In this document: one piece after another, positions 1-6,467 of the stretch
How positions within the stretch are numbered: position 1 is the stretch's first letter
Layout of the letters: each line of letters opens with the position of its first letter
Assembly (NCBI GenBank): GCA_964612565.1
Contig: CAZTDP010000021.1
Location: 1-6,938, forward strand
From: CAZTDP01 sp964612565
Lineage (GTDB): Bacteria; Patescibacteriota; WWE3; UBA101185; UBA10185
Length of the DNA stretch: 6,938 nt
Direction of reading: 5' to 3'
Notes under the pieces: model-generated
Seen by the model: the letters and a program-made list of their open reading frames with translations, nothing else
The model's database searches: none
Told to the model about the DNA's origin: nothing
Program-made: the position numbers and the translations under genes

Positions 1-1341
1 GTTACTTTTTTGCTACTGCTGATTGCTTCTTTAATTTTTTACCCCCTTCGTTTTACTTTTACCGACGGCCAGTTTAATGTTGTTTTGCTTTTTATATTTT
101 CATTGGGTTTTTGGGCTTTGTCAAAGCCCGAAGCCCCCTCTTTTGAAAAAGGTTTAAAACGATTTTCTATTAGCGCAAACGATAGACTTAGCATTACTGC
201 AGGAATCGGTTTGGGTGTTGGTGTCATTACAAAAATAAGTCCTGCGCTCATTCTTGTTTATGCACTGTGGAAAAAGAAATTTAAGTTAATAGCTTCTGCC
301 GTTGTAACTGCAGGGATTTTATCTATTTTTTCGGAGTTTTTTGTTAAACACGGCATTAATTTTTACTACATTCGTAATGTTTTAAGCAAAGTTTCTCTTC
401 AATCAGGAGGTTTTGGCTGGACCGATCAATCTCTTTTAGCAGTCATAAAACGGGTCGAATATTTACAAAATCTTCATATTACTCACATGGTTCAAAGTTT
501 AATTTTGTATGCGTTTGTTGGCTTAATTTTACTTACTTTTTTACTAATTGATCGTAAAACTCAAAAATCAAAATTTAACGTTTGTATCGACTATTTTATT
601 TTAACAATTGTCGGTGTCACAGGCACAGGCTTAACTTGGTTCCATCAGTTTACCATTCTTCTTTTACCGCTTTTTGGAACCTTATTACTTTGTATTTTTT
701 ATTTAAAAAAACACCGCGCCTATTTTATTAGTTCGACAATTTTTGTTTATGTTTTATGGATGTTTAATTTAAAAGACCGCCTCGTAGGAATTGGTTACGG
801 CGAATTTAATATGCTTTTTGCCGAATATATTTTGCTGACTAATCTATTTATTTTAAAATCGCATCAACATTTTTTAGATGAAAATAACCAATTTTTACCA
901 AAGTTTACCGACTTTGATGTAATTAACAAAAAGGTTTTTGCAGCAATTTTTGGAATTGCCTTTTTTGTAGGTCTTCAACCCTGGAATCTAAGTCAAAATT
1001 TAAAAGAGGCTCGGGATAAGGCACGTGTTGAAAATATTTCGTTTATGGGAAACGTATTGAGTCAAAGACAGCCAAGCTTTAGGTCCGGAACAACCGACAG
1101 CTTCTTAAGTTCAAATCGAACTGACCGCGGGTATATTTTGTTTAAAGCGGACAGCTTTAAGAAGGTTTTAGACAAAATGGCCATTTTGTATGTTGATCCA
1201 ATAAACAATGCAGAATACAACTACACGTTTACTTCTACAACCGGATCCGATTTTGAATTAAAGGCAAAAATGGAAAGTAAACTCTATAGGCATGCGAACG
1301 GGGAGTTTTTTACGTCCAGTAGATCTACTCCTATTAACTAG
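1..1341 (+). CDS. GT87-like (DUF2029) membrane glycosyltransferase with pilin-like C-terminal domain, 5'-partial
   Basis: The frame is open from base 1 and no convincing start is visible, so the N-terminus lies outside the window. Residues are numbered from the TTG at base 10. The polytopic protein carries landmarks of GT87 polyprenyl-phosphate mannosyltransferases: GQFN at 20-23 leading into a membrane helix, a glycine-rich helix followed by TKISPALILVY (74-84) and a basic loop, and the loop motif DQSL at 139-142. Further hydrophobic segments follow, the last at about 307-322. Family members transfer a sugar from a lipid-linked donor on the outer membrane face; the acceptor here is unknown. 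Residues 323-443 are hydrophilic and resemble a pilin/pseudopilin: EARDKARVENI after the helix, then VDPINN (395-400), a Y-N-Y strand and FELKAKMES (415-423). The gene converges on the minus-strand glycosyltransferase 44 bp downstream. The family call is fairly secure; the pilin-like domain is my inference. Confidence 0.75.
   Translation, partial: VTFLLLLIASLIFYPLRFTFTDGQFNVVLLFIFSLGFWALSKPEAPSFEKGLKRFSISANDRLSITAGIGLGVGVITKISPALILVYALWKKKFKLIASAVVTAGILSIFSEFFVKHGINFYYIRNVLSKVSLQSGGFGWTDQSLLAVIKRVEYLQNLHITHMVQSLILYAFVGLILLTFLLIDRKTQKSKFNVCIDYFILTIVGVTGTGLTWFHQFTILLLPLFGTLLLCIFYLKKHRAYFISSTIFVYVLWMFNLKDRLVGIGYGEFNMLFAEYILLTNLFILKSHQHFLDENNQFLPKFTDFDVINKKVFAAIFGIAFFVGLQPWNLSQNLKEARDKARVENISFMGNVLSQRQPSFRSGTTDSFLSSNRTDRGYILFKADSFKKVLDKMAILYVDPINNAEYNYTFTSTTGSDFELKAKMESKLYRHANGEFFTSSRSTPIN
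1318..1329. repeat. 12-bp perfect palindrome AGTAGATCTACT
   Basis: AGTAGATCTACT is identical to its own reverse complement. It lies inside the last codons of the plus-strand glycosyltransferase, about 10 bp before its stop codon. A second palindromic element follows at 1361-1398. No function can be assigned, and chance is possible at this length. Confidence 0.5.
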
Positions 1342-1358
1342 TCACCTATGGTTGGAGG

Positions 1359-1402
1359 AGCAATCATCTATGATTGTAGTAGCAATCATCTATGATTGTA
1401 GT
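1359..1402. repeat. Two-copy 22-bp tandem repeat, each unit quasi-palindromic
   Basis: Bases 1359-1380 are repeated exactly at 1381-1402. Each unit contains the inverted repeat CAATCATctATGATTG (1361-1376 and 1383-1398), with 7-bp arms and a 2-base centre. The second copy encodes the last residues and TGA stop of the minus-strand glycosyltransferase. The first copy fills most of the gap between the two convergent genes. Because each unit carries the stop codon, the duplication left the minus-strand protein unchanged. It could act as a weak bidirectional terminator hairpin, but no T-run follows on either strand. Confidence 0.8.
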
Positions 1403-3074
1403 AGCGGTACAACAAATTGTCGTAGGGATCCACATTTTTATAAACATACCAGTAATCCATTCCGCCTACTTTTACGGTGTAAATAATATGAAACCTGTTT
1501 TTACCGCCTCGGCAAAATTTTGTAGGCTGCGTTCCGTGTGCAAAAGCAACGTAGTAATTTGTAAAGCAGTTGGGTTCACGAGTAAATCTAACGTCGGTTG
1601 CAATTGCCTGAACTGATTTTTGCGAGGTAATTATTGGCTGTTGGCCATTAAAGTCACTAATTAGCACATCGGCGTGAATTGCCTTAAACACATCGTAAGC
1701 TCCGACACCAAAAGTATCGGCGTTTACCTGCTTAAATCTCCCTAAAAGTCCTCCCATAAACGGGTTTGAGTACGAATAAAAATACGGGTAGAACTTTAAG
1801 TACGCCGGAACGATGCCTGAAATATATGCAAAAAGTAATATTACTAGGGCTGTTTTGCCAAATCTCGAAAGCGCGTATGAAATAATAATAAAGATAAAAG
1901 GCAGGCAGACTACGGCATATCTATCGATTTTCTTATTTGCTAAAGTCAGTGCAAGTATAAACCCAACTCCAACGACAAAAGCTAAAAGCGGCAACCACAC
2001 GGACAAAATATTTTCTTTAGACAAATTTTTTAGGTCGGCTTTTTTCTTTAAAATCGAAAATAAATATTTTGAAAAAGTAATAACAGAAAAAATCGTTACG
2101 TACAAAAGTGAAATTACAAATAAAAATATAGCCACAGGAGTTAGATCAAATAACAAAACTTTTAGGTAGTACTCTGCGGGCCTTTGACCAAAAATTTTTT
2201 CGGTAATAGCATTTTCAAGCTCGCCTCCAGTTCCCACATCTTTTTTGCCCTCATATCCAATTGTATAAACACCGGTTGATAGTTTTTGGTAATAGTAAGG
2301 AACTGCCAAAACGGGATTTTTCCAAAGAGCAGGAAACATTACAAACACAAATACCGCCGACATAACGGGTAACCCAAAAAAATATAAAATTTTTTTTTGC
2401 CAATGCAATTTACCCGCCAAAAGCATTATCAAAGGAATGGGTAAAAAAATTAGAGCAGTAGTTTTTGTTAAAAACGCTGCCGTAAACATTCCTGCACCTA
2501 AGACAAAATATTTGCGATTTTGATCGTGGTAAAAAAACTTAAAAAAACTAATAAAAGACACCAGCAAAAGCGAAGTCATTAAATAATCTAAGTGGTAAAG
2601 TCGACGCTGTCCTAAAAAGTAAGGTTCAAAAATCATTAAGGTACTAAACAACACTATAAATTTAGTTTCTACAATGTTTCTTAGTAGCGACAGGGCTAAA
2701 ATAAAAAGAAGGGTAGATACAGTAAGTAACGTGATTTTTGCTGCAAAATCTAAATTTAAGAACAAAACTCTATCGTAAGACTGAAAGCCTTTTGAAACAT
2801 AATAACCGTCTACAGCCTTTAAAACAGGTCCCGTAATCCACATTAAGGATATGCCCGGATGATAAGTTTGGTATGTTTTGTCAAAATCCCCGCTAAGCAG
2901 TCCGTTTACAAAGCTATTTGAGCGTACATGCCAATTTATTGAATCGGGATTTATAACATCAACATAAAGCCCGGGGATGCTTACTGCAAAATAAAGAATA
3001 GCCGAAACCGCAATTAATGTGTTTGCAGTTTTAAGTGAGATAAAAAGGTTTTTAATCTTCTGCTTTAGACCCAT
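1386..3074 (-). CDS. GT39/PMT-family (ArnT-like) polyprenyl-phosphate-dependent membrane glycosyltransferase
   Basis: This large polytopic protein (562 aa) has the layout of the PMT/ArnT group, which uses polyprenyl-phosphate sugars on the outer membrane face. After the first helix (about 18-38) comes an acidic loop, NPDSINWHVRS, with Asp44 where the family has its first essential acidic residue. YHPG (71-74) starts the next helix. QRRLYHLDYLMTS carries a second conserved Asp (163), and FLTKTTALIFLP (about 201-212) is a typical family segment. The C-terminal ~100 residues are hydrophilic and contain two cysteines. I chose ATG at 3074, 4 nt after the RDD gene stop. A TTG at 3086 in the same frame would add four residues and overlap that gene. 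It is the last gene of the minus-strand operon. The family is well supported; substrate and acceptor cannot be read from sequence. Confidence 0.8.
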   Translation of the reverse strand: MGLKQKIKNLFISLKTANTLIAVSAILYFAVSIPGLYVDVINPDSINWHVRSNSFVNGLLSGDFDKTYQTYHPGISLMWITGPVLKAVDGYYVSKGFQSYDRVLFLNLDFAAKITLLTVSTLLFILALSLLRNIVETKFIVLFSTLMIFEPYFLGQRRLYHLDYLMTSLLLVSFISFFKFFYHDQNRKYFVLGAGMFTAAFLTKTTALIFLPIPLIMLLAGKLHWQKKILYFFGLPVMSAVFVFVMFPALWKNPVLAVPYYYQKLSTGVYTIGYEGKKDVGTGGELENAITEKIFGQRPAEYYLKVLLFDLTPVAIFLFVISLLYVTIFSVITFSKYLFSILKKKADLKNLSKENILSVWLPLLAFVVGVGFILALTLANKKIDRYAVVCLPFIFIIISYALSRFGKTALVILLFAYISGIVPAYLKFYPYFYSYSNPFMGGLLGRFKQVNADTFGVGAYDVFKAIHADVLISDFNGQQPIITSQKSVQAIATDVRFTREPNCFTNYYVAFAHGTQPTKFCRGGKNRFHIIYTVKVGGMDYWYVYKNVDPYDNLLYRYYNHR

Positions 3075-3078
3075 ATCA

Positions 3079-3606
3079 TCAACCAAACATAATGATGCTC
3101 AGCTCAATTACAATAGCCACAGGGAGTAGTAACAAAGTTAAAATTCCCCAAAAAGGGCTTCCAACCTTAATAACTTTGGTTCCAAACAATTTATCGTGCC
3201 ATGCCAAATTTTCTTTTCCTACAAAAATCCATAAAAATCCTAAACCAAGAAACACAGAAGAAGCTGAGTATCCGGCAAAAACCCTCCAAAAGGCGGTTTT
3301 AATATCAAGCAATTTAGCGTTATCATCTACAACAATAAGACCCATTAACATTTTTCCCAACGTTCCTCCAAACTTGGATGTTAAATAAAAATCGTAAACA
3401 AAACCTAACAAGATCAAAACAAAAATTAACAAAAGAGAAATGCTAACGTCGGTAGTGCGGCTAAACACGGTGTGCGAAAAGGCAATCGATTTAATAAGTG
3501 AAACTATTGGAAAACTTACAGCCAAAAAAATTATCAGCACTAAATATCTATCTATTAAGCGAGCAAACATTCTTTTTATAAAACCGGCTTTTGAGTAATT
3601 AAGCAT
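3079..3606 (-). CDS. RDD-family integral membrane protein
   Basis: A 175-aa protein with the RDD signature: AGFIKRMFARLID near the N-terminus (Arg16, Asp19) entering the first helix, a second helix at about 55-74, then the conserved block GGTLGKMLMGLIVVDDN (80-96). AWHDKLFGTKVIKV (135-148) precedes a fourth hydrophobic segment at about 153-173. RDD proteins have no single established biochemical role; transport or membrane-stress roles have been proposed for some members. The ATG at 3606 overlaps the upstream gene's end by 8 nt (ATGCTTAA), which suggests translational coupling. A GTGGGG stretch 6 nt before this ATG may be a weak ribosome binding site. A TTG at 3624 is possible but would put six non-family residues ahead of the motif. 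Family call secure, function unknown. Confidence 0.88.
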   Translation of the reverse strand: MLNYSKAGFIKRMFARLIDRYLVLIIFLAVSFPIVSLIKSIAFSHTVFSRTTDVSISLLLIFVLILLGFVYDFYLTSKFGGTLGKMLMGLIVVDDNAKLLDIKTAFWRVFAGYSASSVFLGLGFLWIFVGKENLAWHDKLFGTKVIKVGSPFWGILTLLLLPVAIVIELSIIMFG

Positions 3607-4657
3607 TTGTTGCCCCACTTTCAACCTCAGTTATAGAGTTTTTAATGAACAAAAATAACTTTGTCCATGAAAACGCATAAACCGTATACAAAAACGCCGA
3701 ACCACACACTGCAAAAATTACACCGGCAGGCACCGGTATAAAAACCATCAAGTACCCAAAAACCTGCAAAAAGTTGTTAGACTCAGTTAAAATCAGGCCA
3801 AGAGCAACCAGGGCGCCTAAAACCACAGCTACAATCAACACGCAAACTAAAGAGGTCAGACCAAGAAACAAAAGTAATTTTAAGGTTTTACCCGGCCTGT
3901 ACCTAAAATATTTCCACCCCAGCTTAAGTGCCTGCATTGAAGTAAGCTCGCTATCGGCAACAGCTCTATATACATAGTTAGAAATAAAGGAAAGGTTAAT
4001 AAAAGCAAGAAGCATTGTGATCGATACAATTGCTATACCTATCACCGCCGGGATCACAAATTTTAATTTGATTAAATAAATAAATAAAGATATTAAGCCG
4101 CCTCCTGCCAAACAAATCAAAAAACCAATCAGCAATATAAATAAAGAAAGTTTTAAGTACCTGCGCCATAGAATTCTGCCGTTAGAGCCTAGTTCCTTAA
4201 ATCCCAAACTTTCGTTGTTTACAGCCTTAAAAAGACCGTTATAAAAAGCACCCATCGCCCAAGACGCAACCACAAGCTTAATTGCGTACCCCAGAAAAGC
4301 TAAAATAATAATAAATATTGCAGCTTGTAATATTTGCGGCATAAGCCACACAAATTCGCTAAAAATGTTTTTAATAAAAAAACTATCCGAGGTCTGATTT
4401 TGAAAACTCTTATCCGTTGACACACCGAGCACATCTGAAGGTAATGCATAACCAAGCTCAGAGGTTAAACTTTTAAAGGACGTTGGAGTTGTATTATATT
4501 GAGAGTCGTTGTCAGATTCGGTCTTATCAAAATTTGAAAAGCTGTTGCCAAATCCCATAGAAGATCCACCCATCAGCAAAGCCGCAAAAATCCATAAAAC
4601 TTTGTATTTCCATGCCGATACAAAGGCAGATTTAACATTGTCAAATGTACTATACAT
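3599..4657 (-). CDS. Polytopic membrane protein of unknown function, first gene of the operon
   Basis: I do not recognise a specific family. The protein (352 aa from ATG 4657) begins with MYSTFDNVKSAFVSAWKYK, an amphipathic stretch running into a membrane helix at about 18-33. A roughly 60-residue loop rich in Ser, Thr, Asp and Asn follows (about 34-95). Five or more hydrophobic segments come next, with basic cytoplasmic-looking loops (WRRYLK; GWKYFRYRPGKT). The pattern resembles DUF975-like or glycerophosphodiesterase-type membrane domains, but I see no catalytic motif. Alternative in-frame starts are ATG 4672 and TTG 4708. ATG 4657 is preferred because conserved-looking sequence begins there and a promoter-like -10 ends 6 nt upstream, which would give a leaderless mRNA. 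It heads the cluster with the RDD and PMT-like genes. Confidence 0.7.
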   Translation of the reverse strand: MYSTFDNVKSAFVSAWKYKVLWIFAALLMGGSSMGFGNSFSNFDKTESDNDSQYNTTPTSFKSLTSELGYALPSDVLGVSTDKSFQNQTSDSFFIKNIFSEFVWLMPQILQAAIFIIILAFLGYAIKLVVASWAMGAFYNGLFKAVNNESLGFKELGSNGRILWRRYLKLSLFILLIGFLICLAGGGLISLFIYLIKLKFVIPAVIGIAIVSITMLLAFINLSFISNYVYRAVADSELTSMQALKLGWKYFRYRPGKTLKLLLFLGLTSLVCVLIVAVVLGALVALGLILTESNNFLQVFGYLMVFIPVPAGVIFAVCGSAFLYTVYAFSWTKLFLFIKNSITEVESGATNA

Positions 4658-4673
4658 AGTTAAATAGTACATT
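4644..4673. promoter_or_regulatory. Operator-like 10-bp perfect inverted repeat over the operon start
   Basis: AATGTACTAT (4644-4653) is the exact reverse complement of ATAGTACATT (4664-4673), with a 10-base spacer. Arm centres are 20 bp apart, about two helical turns, as expected for a dimeric repressor site. The dyad covers the likely minus-strand -10 box, the ATG at 4672 (in the upstream arm) and the ATG at 4657 (in the spacer). In a transcript starting further upstream it would instead form a 10-bp hairpin with the 4657 ATG in the loop. Confidence 0.5.
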
Positions 4674-4692
4674 ATTGCTAATCCATCCACAA
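4664..4692 (-). promoter_or_regulatory. Putative promoter of the membrane-protein operon (leaderless)
   Basis: On the minus strand, TTGTGG (4692-4687) and TACTAT (4669-4664) are separated by exactly 17 nt. Six bases later comes the ATG at 4657, so a normal transcription start would fall at or next to its A. Both boxes are imperfect matches to sigma-70 consensus (3/6 and 4/6). No Shine-Dalgarno precedes the ATG, consistent with leaderless translation. Confidence 0.35.
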
Positions 4693-4726
4693 CACACTTC
4701 TGAGCCAAAGCGGTACGGGTTTAGCG

Positions 4727-4732
4727 TATAAT
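4727..4732 (+). promoter_or_regulatory. Consensus -10 box (TATAAT) for rlmN
   Basis: A perfect TATAAT lies immediately before the first in-frame ATG (4733), so that ATG would sit upstream of the predicted transcription start (about 4738-4740). The second ATG, at 4742, would be at or within a few bases of the 5' end, implying a leaderless rlmN mRNA. No good -35 box is visible at 16-18 nt spacing. Confidence 0.55.
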
Positions 4733-4741
4733 ATGTCGGCC

Positions 4742-5800
4742 ATGGAAACATTAGTAGAAACAATTAAACGTGTCCTTTTAAACGAGCCTAGATACCGTCA
4801 AAAACAGGTATTTGAAGCAATTTACCAAAATGGTGTAAAGGATTTTTCGGAAATTACAGCCCTGCCAATATATTTGCGTGAAATGCTTTCTCAAAATGTT
4901 GAAAAAATTGAGAAGTTAGAGCCGGTTACAAAATCCGTAAGTGATCAGGCAGAAAAAGTTTTATTTAAAACAAGCGACGGTCAAAATATTGAGTCGGTTT
5001 TGATGAAGTACAAAGAAGACTCCGGTAAATTCAGAAACGCGCTATGTGTATCTTCCCAAGTTGGGTGCGCGCTTGGCTGTACTTTTTGCGCAACCGGTGC
5101 AGTTGGATTTAAAAAAAATTTAACACCCGACGAAATTGTAGATCAGATCCTTTATTTTAAGCGACTGGGCATAAGTATAGACAACGTGTTTTTTAGTGGA
5201 ATGGGTGAGCCTTTTTCTAACCCCGAGCTTTTTAGCGCCTTAAACATTATTACTTCTCCCGAGTTTTTAGGCATGGGCGCGAGAAAAATTAGCATTTCAA
5301 CCGTTGGCATAATTCCCGGCATCGAAAGACTTGCTAAAGAATACCCACAAATAAATCTCGCCTTTTCACTTCATTCCCCGTTTGAAACCGAACGCGCGGA
5401 AATAATGCCTGTGACAAAAGCTTACCCGGTAGCAAAGGTGTTTCAAACATTAAATAAACATTTGGCTCAAAACAAACGAAAAGTTTTTATTGCATACATT
5501 TTATTAGGAGGATTTAACGACGACTCCTCGCGCGCCATCGAGCTTGTAAAATTAATCAAATCTCAAGGAACAAGTAGTTACTTGTATCACATAAACTTAA
5601 TTCGTTTTCACCCCGGAGTTATTAAAGGTAAATTTTTAGAACCTACCGAAAAGTCAGTAAACAAATTTTTTAGTATAATTAAGCGAAGCGGCCTTTCTTG
5701 TACCATCCGTCAAGACTTTGGAATTGGAATTGACGCCGCTTGCGGCCAGCTAAAGGCTAAATACGAAAAATCTATACCGGCTGTGGTTAAAGCCAATTAG
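4742..5800 (+). CDS. rlmN: RlmN, dual-specificity 23S rRNA/tRNA adenine C2 methyltransferase (radical SAM)
   Basis: This 352-aa protein matches RlmN along its full length. RlmN is a cytoplasmic enzyme that methylates C2 of A2503 in 23S rRNA and A37 of some tRNAs. The radical-SAM cluster motif is CALGCTFC (Cys109, Cys113, Cys116). Cys102, seven residues earlier, matches the catalytic Cys118 of E. coli RlmN. GMGEPF (about 153-158) binds SAM. ISTVGIIPGI, LAFSLHSP and EIMPV follow in family order. GIDAACGQL near the end supplies the methyl-carrying cysteine (Cys334, matching E. coli Cys355). All catalytic residues are therefore present. An ATG at 4733 adds three residues but abuts the -10 box, so I favour 4742. 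It diverges from the membrane operon. The next gene begins at or just after its stop. Confidence 0.96.
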   Translation: METLVETIKRVLLNEPRYRQKQVFEAIYQNGVKDFSEITALPIYLREMLSQNVEKIEKLEPVTKSVSDQAEKVLFKTSDGQNIESVLMKYKEDSGKFRNALCVSSQVGCALGCTFCATGAVGFKKNLTPDEIVDQILYFKRLGISIDNVFFSGMGEPFSNPELFSALNIITSPEFLGMGARKISISTVGIIPGIERLAKEYPQINLAFSLHSPFETERAEIMPVTKAYPVAKVFQTLNKHLAQNKRKVFIAYILLGGFNDDSSRAIELVKLIKSQGTSSYLYHINLIRFHPGVIKGKFLEPTEKSVNKFFSIIKRSGLSCTIRQDFGIGIDAACGQLKAKYEKSIPAVVKAN

Positions 5801-5817
5801 TGATATTATTTACTAAC

Positions 5818-6249
5818 ATGAAGTTTTACATCGGATACAAATTCACAAACATTAAAGACCAAGAGCTATTAAAAGCCGGTTTGGAGGCGTTGTGCTCGAG
5901 TTTAAAAGCAAACGGCCATGAAGTCTTTATTTTAGGCAGAGACGTTCAAAACTGGCTAGGTTCCTCCATGCCTTTAACCAAAACCTTCCCAGCAATTGTT
6001 TCACATTTGTTTAAATCAGACGTATTTTTAGGCTTTATTACCGACGAAACAACCAATAGTCACGGCCTAAGATTTGAAAACTTTTTAGCTTCGGTTTTAA
6101 GCAAGAAAAAGGCAGTTTTAGCTTTAAATACAGTTCCCCAAGCAAATTATATAGTAACAGCCAAAACAGTTGAAACATTTAACGATTTCGCCGAAATTTC
6201 ACAAAAAGTGCCTGTCTTGCTTGATAAACTCAAAATTTTAAACAGCTAA
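5818..6249 (+). CDS. Nucleoside 2-deoxyribosyltransferase-like protein
   Basis: A small protein (143 aa from ATG 5818) with the Rossmann-like layout of the nucleoside 2-deoxyribosyltransferase/DNPH1 group, which cleaves or exchanges the N-glycosidic bond of (deoxy)nucleosides or nucleotides. MKFYIGYKF forms strand 1, and ANGHEVFILGRD (31-42) matches the family's strand 2 and loop. SDVFLGFI (67-74) holds the position of an active-site Asp. GLRFENFLASVLSKKKAVLAL (83-103) matches the helix that carries the catalytic Glu, here Glu87. Length fits the family, but overall similarity is low and the substrate is unknown. A GTG at 5800 overlapping the rlmN stop (TAGTG) would add six residues, but ATG 5818 starts exactly at strand 1. 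No Shine-Dalgarno is visible, so expression probably depends on read-through and coupling from rlmN. Confidence 0.6.
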   Translation: MKFYIGYKFTNIKDQELLKAGLEALCSSLKANGHEVFILGRDVQNWLGSSMPLTKTFPAIVSHLFKSDVFLGFITDETTNSHGLRFENFLASVLSKKKAVLALNTVPQANYIVTAKTVETFNDFAEISQKVPVLLDKLKILNS

Positions 6250-6267
6250 ATTTTGTAGATTTATGGA

Positions 6268-6304
6268 ATTTTGGGCAATTTTCGAGCGATTTTCGGGCGA
6301 AAAT
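6268..6304 (+). promoter_or_regulatory. Helically phased T-tract repeats upstream of the tRNA promoter
   Basis: Three degenerate tandem units, ATTTTGGGCA (6268-6277), ATTTTCGAGCG (6278-6288) and ATTTTCGGGCG (6289-6299), are followed by AAAAT. T4 or A4 tracts therefore recur every 10-11 bp directly upstream of the tRNA promoter. Such phasing bends DNA and resembles the upstream elements of stable-RNA promoters. The last part can also fold as ATTTTC-gggc-GAAAAT, but no T-run follows, so a terminator is less likely. Confidence 0.4.
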
Positions 6305-6328
6305 GTTCCACAAACTTCTCTTTTTGTG

Positions 6329-6334
6329 TATAAT
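6329..6334 (+). promoter_or_regulatory. Consensus -10 box (TATAAT) for tRNA-Lys
   Basis: A perfect TATAAT sits 30 nt before the mature tRNA 5' end, predicting a start near 6341 and a leader of about 24 nt for RNase P to remove. The -35 position at 17-nt spacing (TTCCAC, 6306-6311) is a poor match. The phased T-tracts just upstream may compensate. Confidence 0.6.
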
Positions 6335-6364
6335 TGCAACGAATTAAGTGACCGTACCGGTTGA

Positions 6365-6439
6365 GGGGGCGTAGCTCAGTGGTAGAGCATCTGCCTTTTA
6401 AGCAGAGTGTCGCGGGTCCGATCCCCGCCGCCCTCACCA
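6365..6439 (+). tRNA. tRNA-Lys (anticodon TTT), CCA encoded
   Basis: A full 75-nt cloverleaf. The acceptor GGGGGCG pairs with CGCCCTC, with one G2-U71 wobble. The D-arm is GCTC/GAGC with loop AGTGGTA. The anticodon arm is TCTGC/GCAGA with loop CTTTTAA, placing anticodon TTT at 6397-6399. The variable loop has five bases and the T-arm is GCGGG/CCCGC. Discriminator A73 and an encoded CCA complete it, and A73 with the U-rich anticodon fits lysine identity. The T-loop reads TCCGATC, so position 55 (base 6418) is C where nearly all tRNAs have U/pseudouridine. A bidirectional terminator follows 28 nt downstream. Confidence 0.95.
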
Positions 6440-6467
6440 AAACCCTTGTTTTTATAAAATAAAAAAG

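Noticed and set aside
39..251. A 70-codon minus-strand open frame.
   Set aside because: It is antisense to GT87 family motifs on the plus strand, with no start signal.
1101..1164. Inverted CTTCTTAA/TTAAGAAG arms 48 bp apart, beside two copies of GACAGCTT.
   Set aside because: They are short, imperfect beyond 8 bp and inside coding sequence; expected by chance.
1370..1486. A short plus-strand reading frame from ATG 1370 with GGAGGAG 9 nt upstream.
   Set aside because: It is antisense to the end of the PMT-like gene, its start lies inside the tandem repeat, and its product shows no recognisable features. The purine-rich stretch is probably coincidental.
1813..2169. A 118-codon plus-strand open frame.
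   Set aside because: It lies wholly antisense within the well-supported PMT-like gene and has no ribosome binding site or domain pattern; it is a shadow of the AT-rich coding strand.
3092..3388. A 98-codon plus-strand open frame opposite the RDD gene.
   Set aside because: The minus strand encodes clear RDD motifs here; the antisense product has no recognisable features.
6289..6304. Hairpin ATTTTC-gggc-GAAAAT as a terminator for the deoxyribosyltransferase-like gene.
   Set aside because: The stem is short and AT-rich and no T-run follows directly; the phased-tract explanation fits better.
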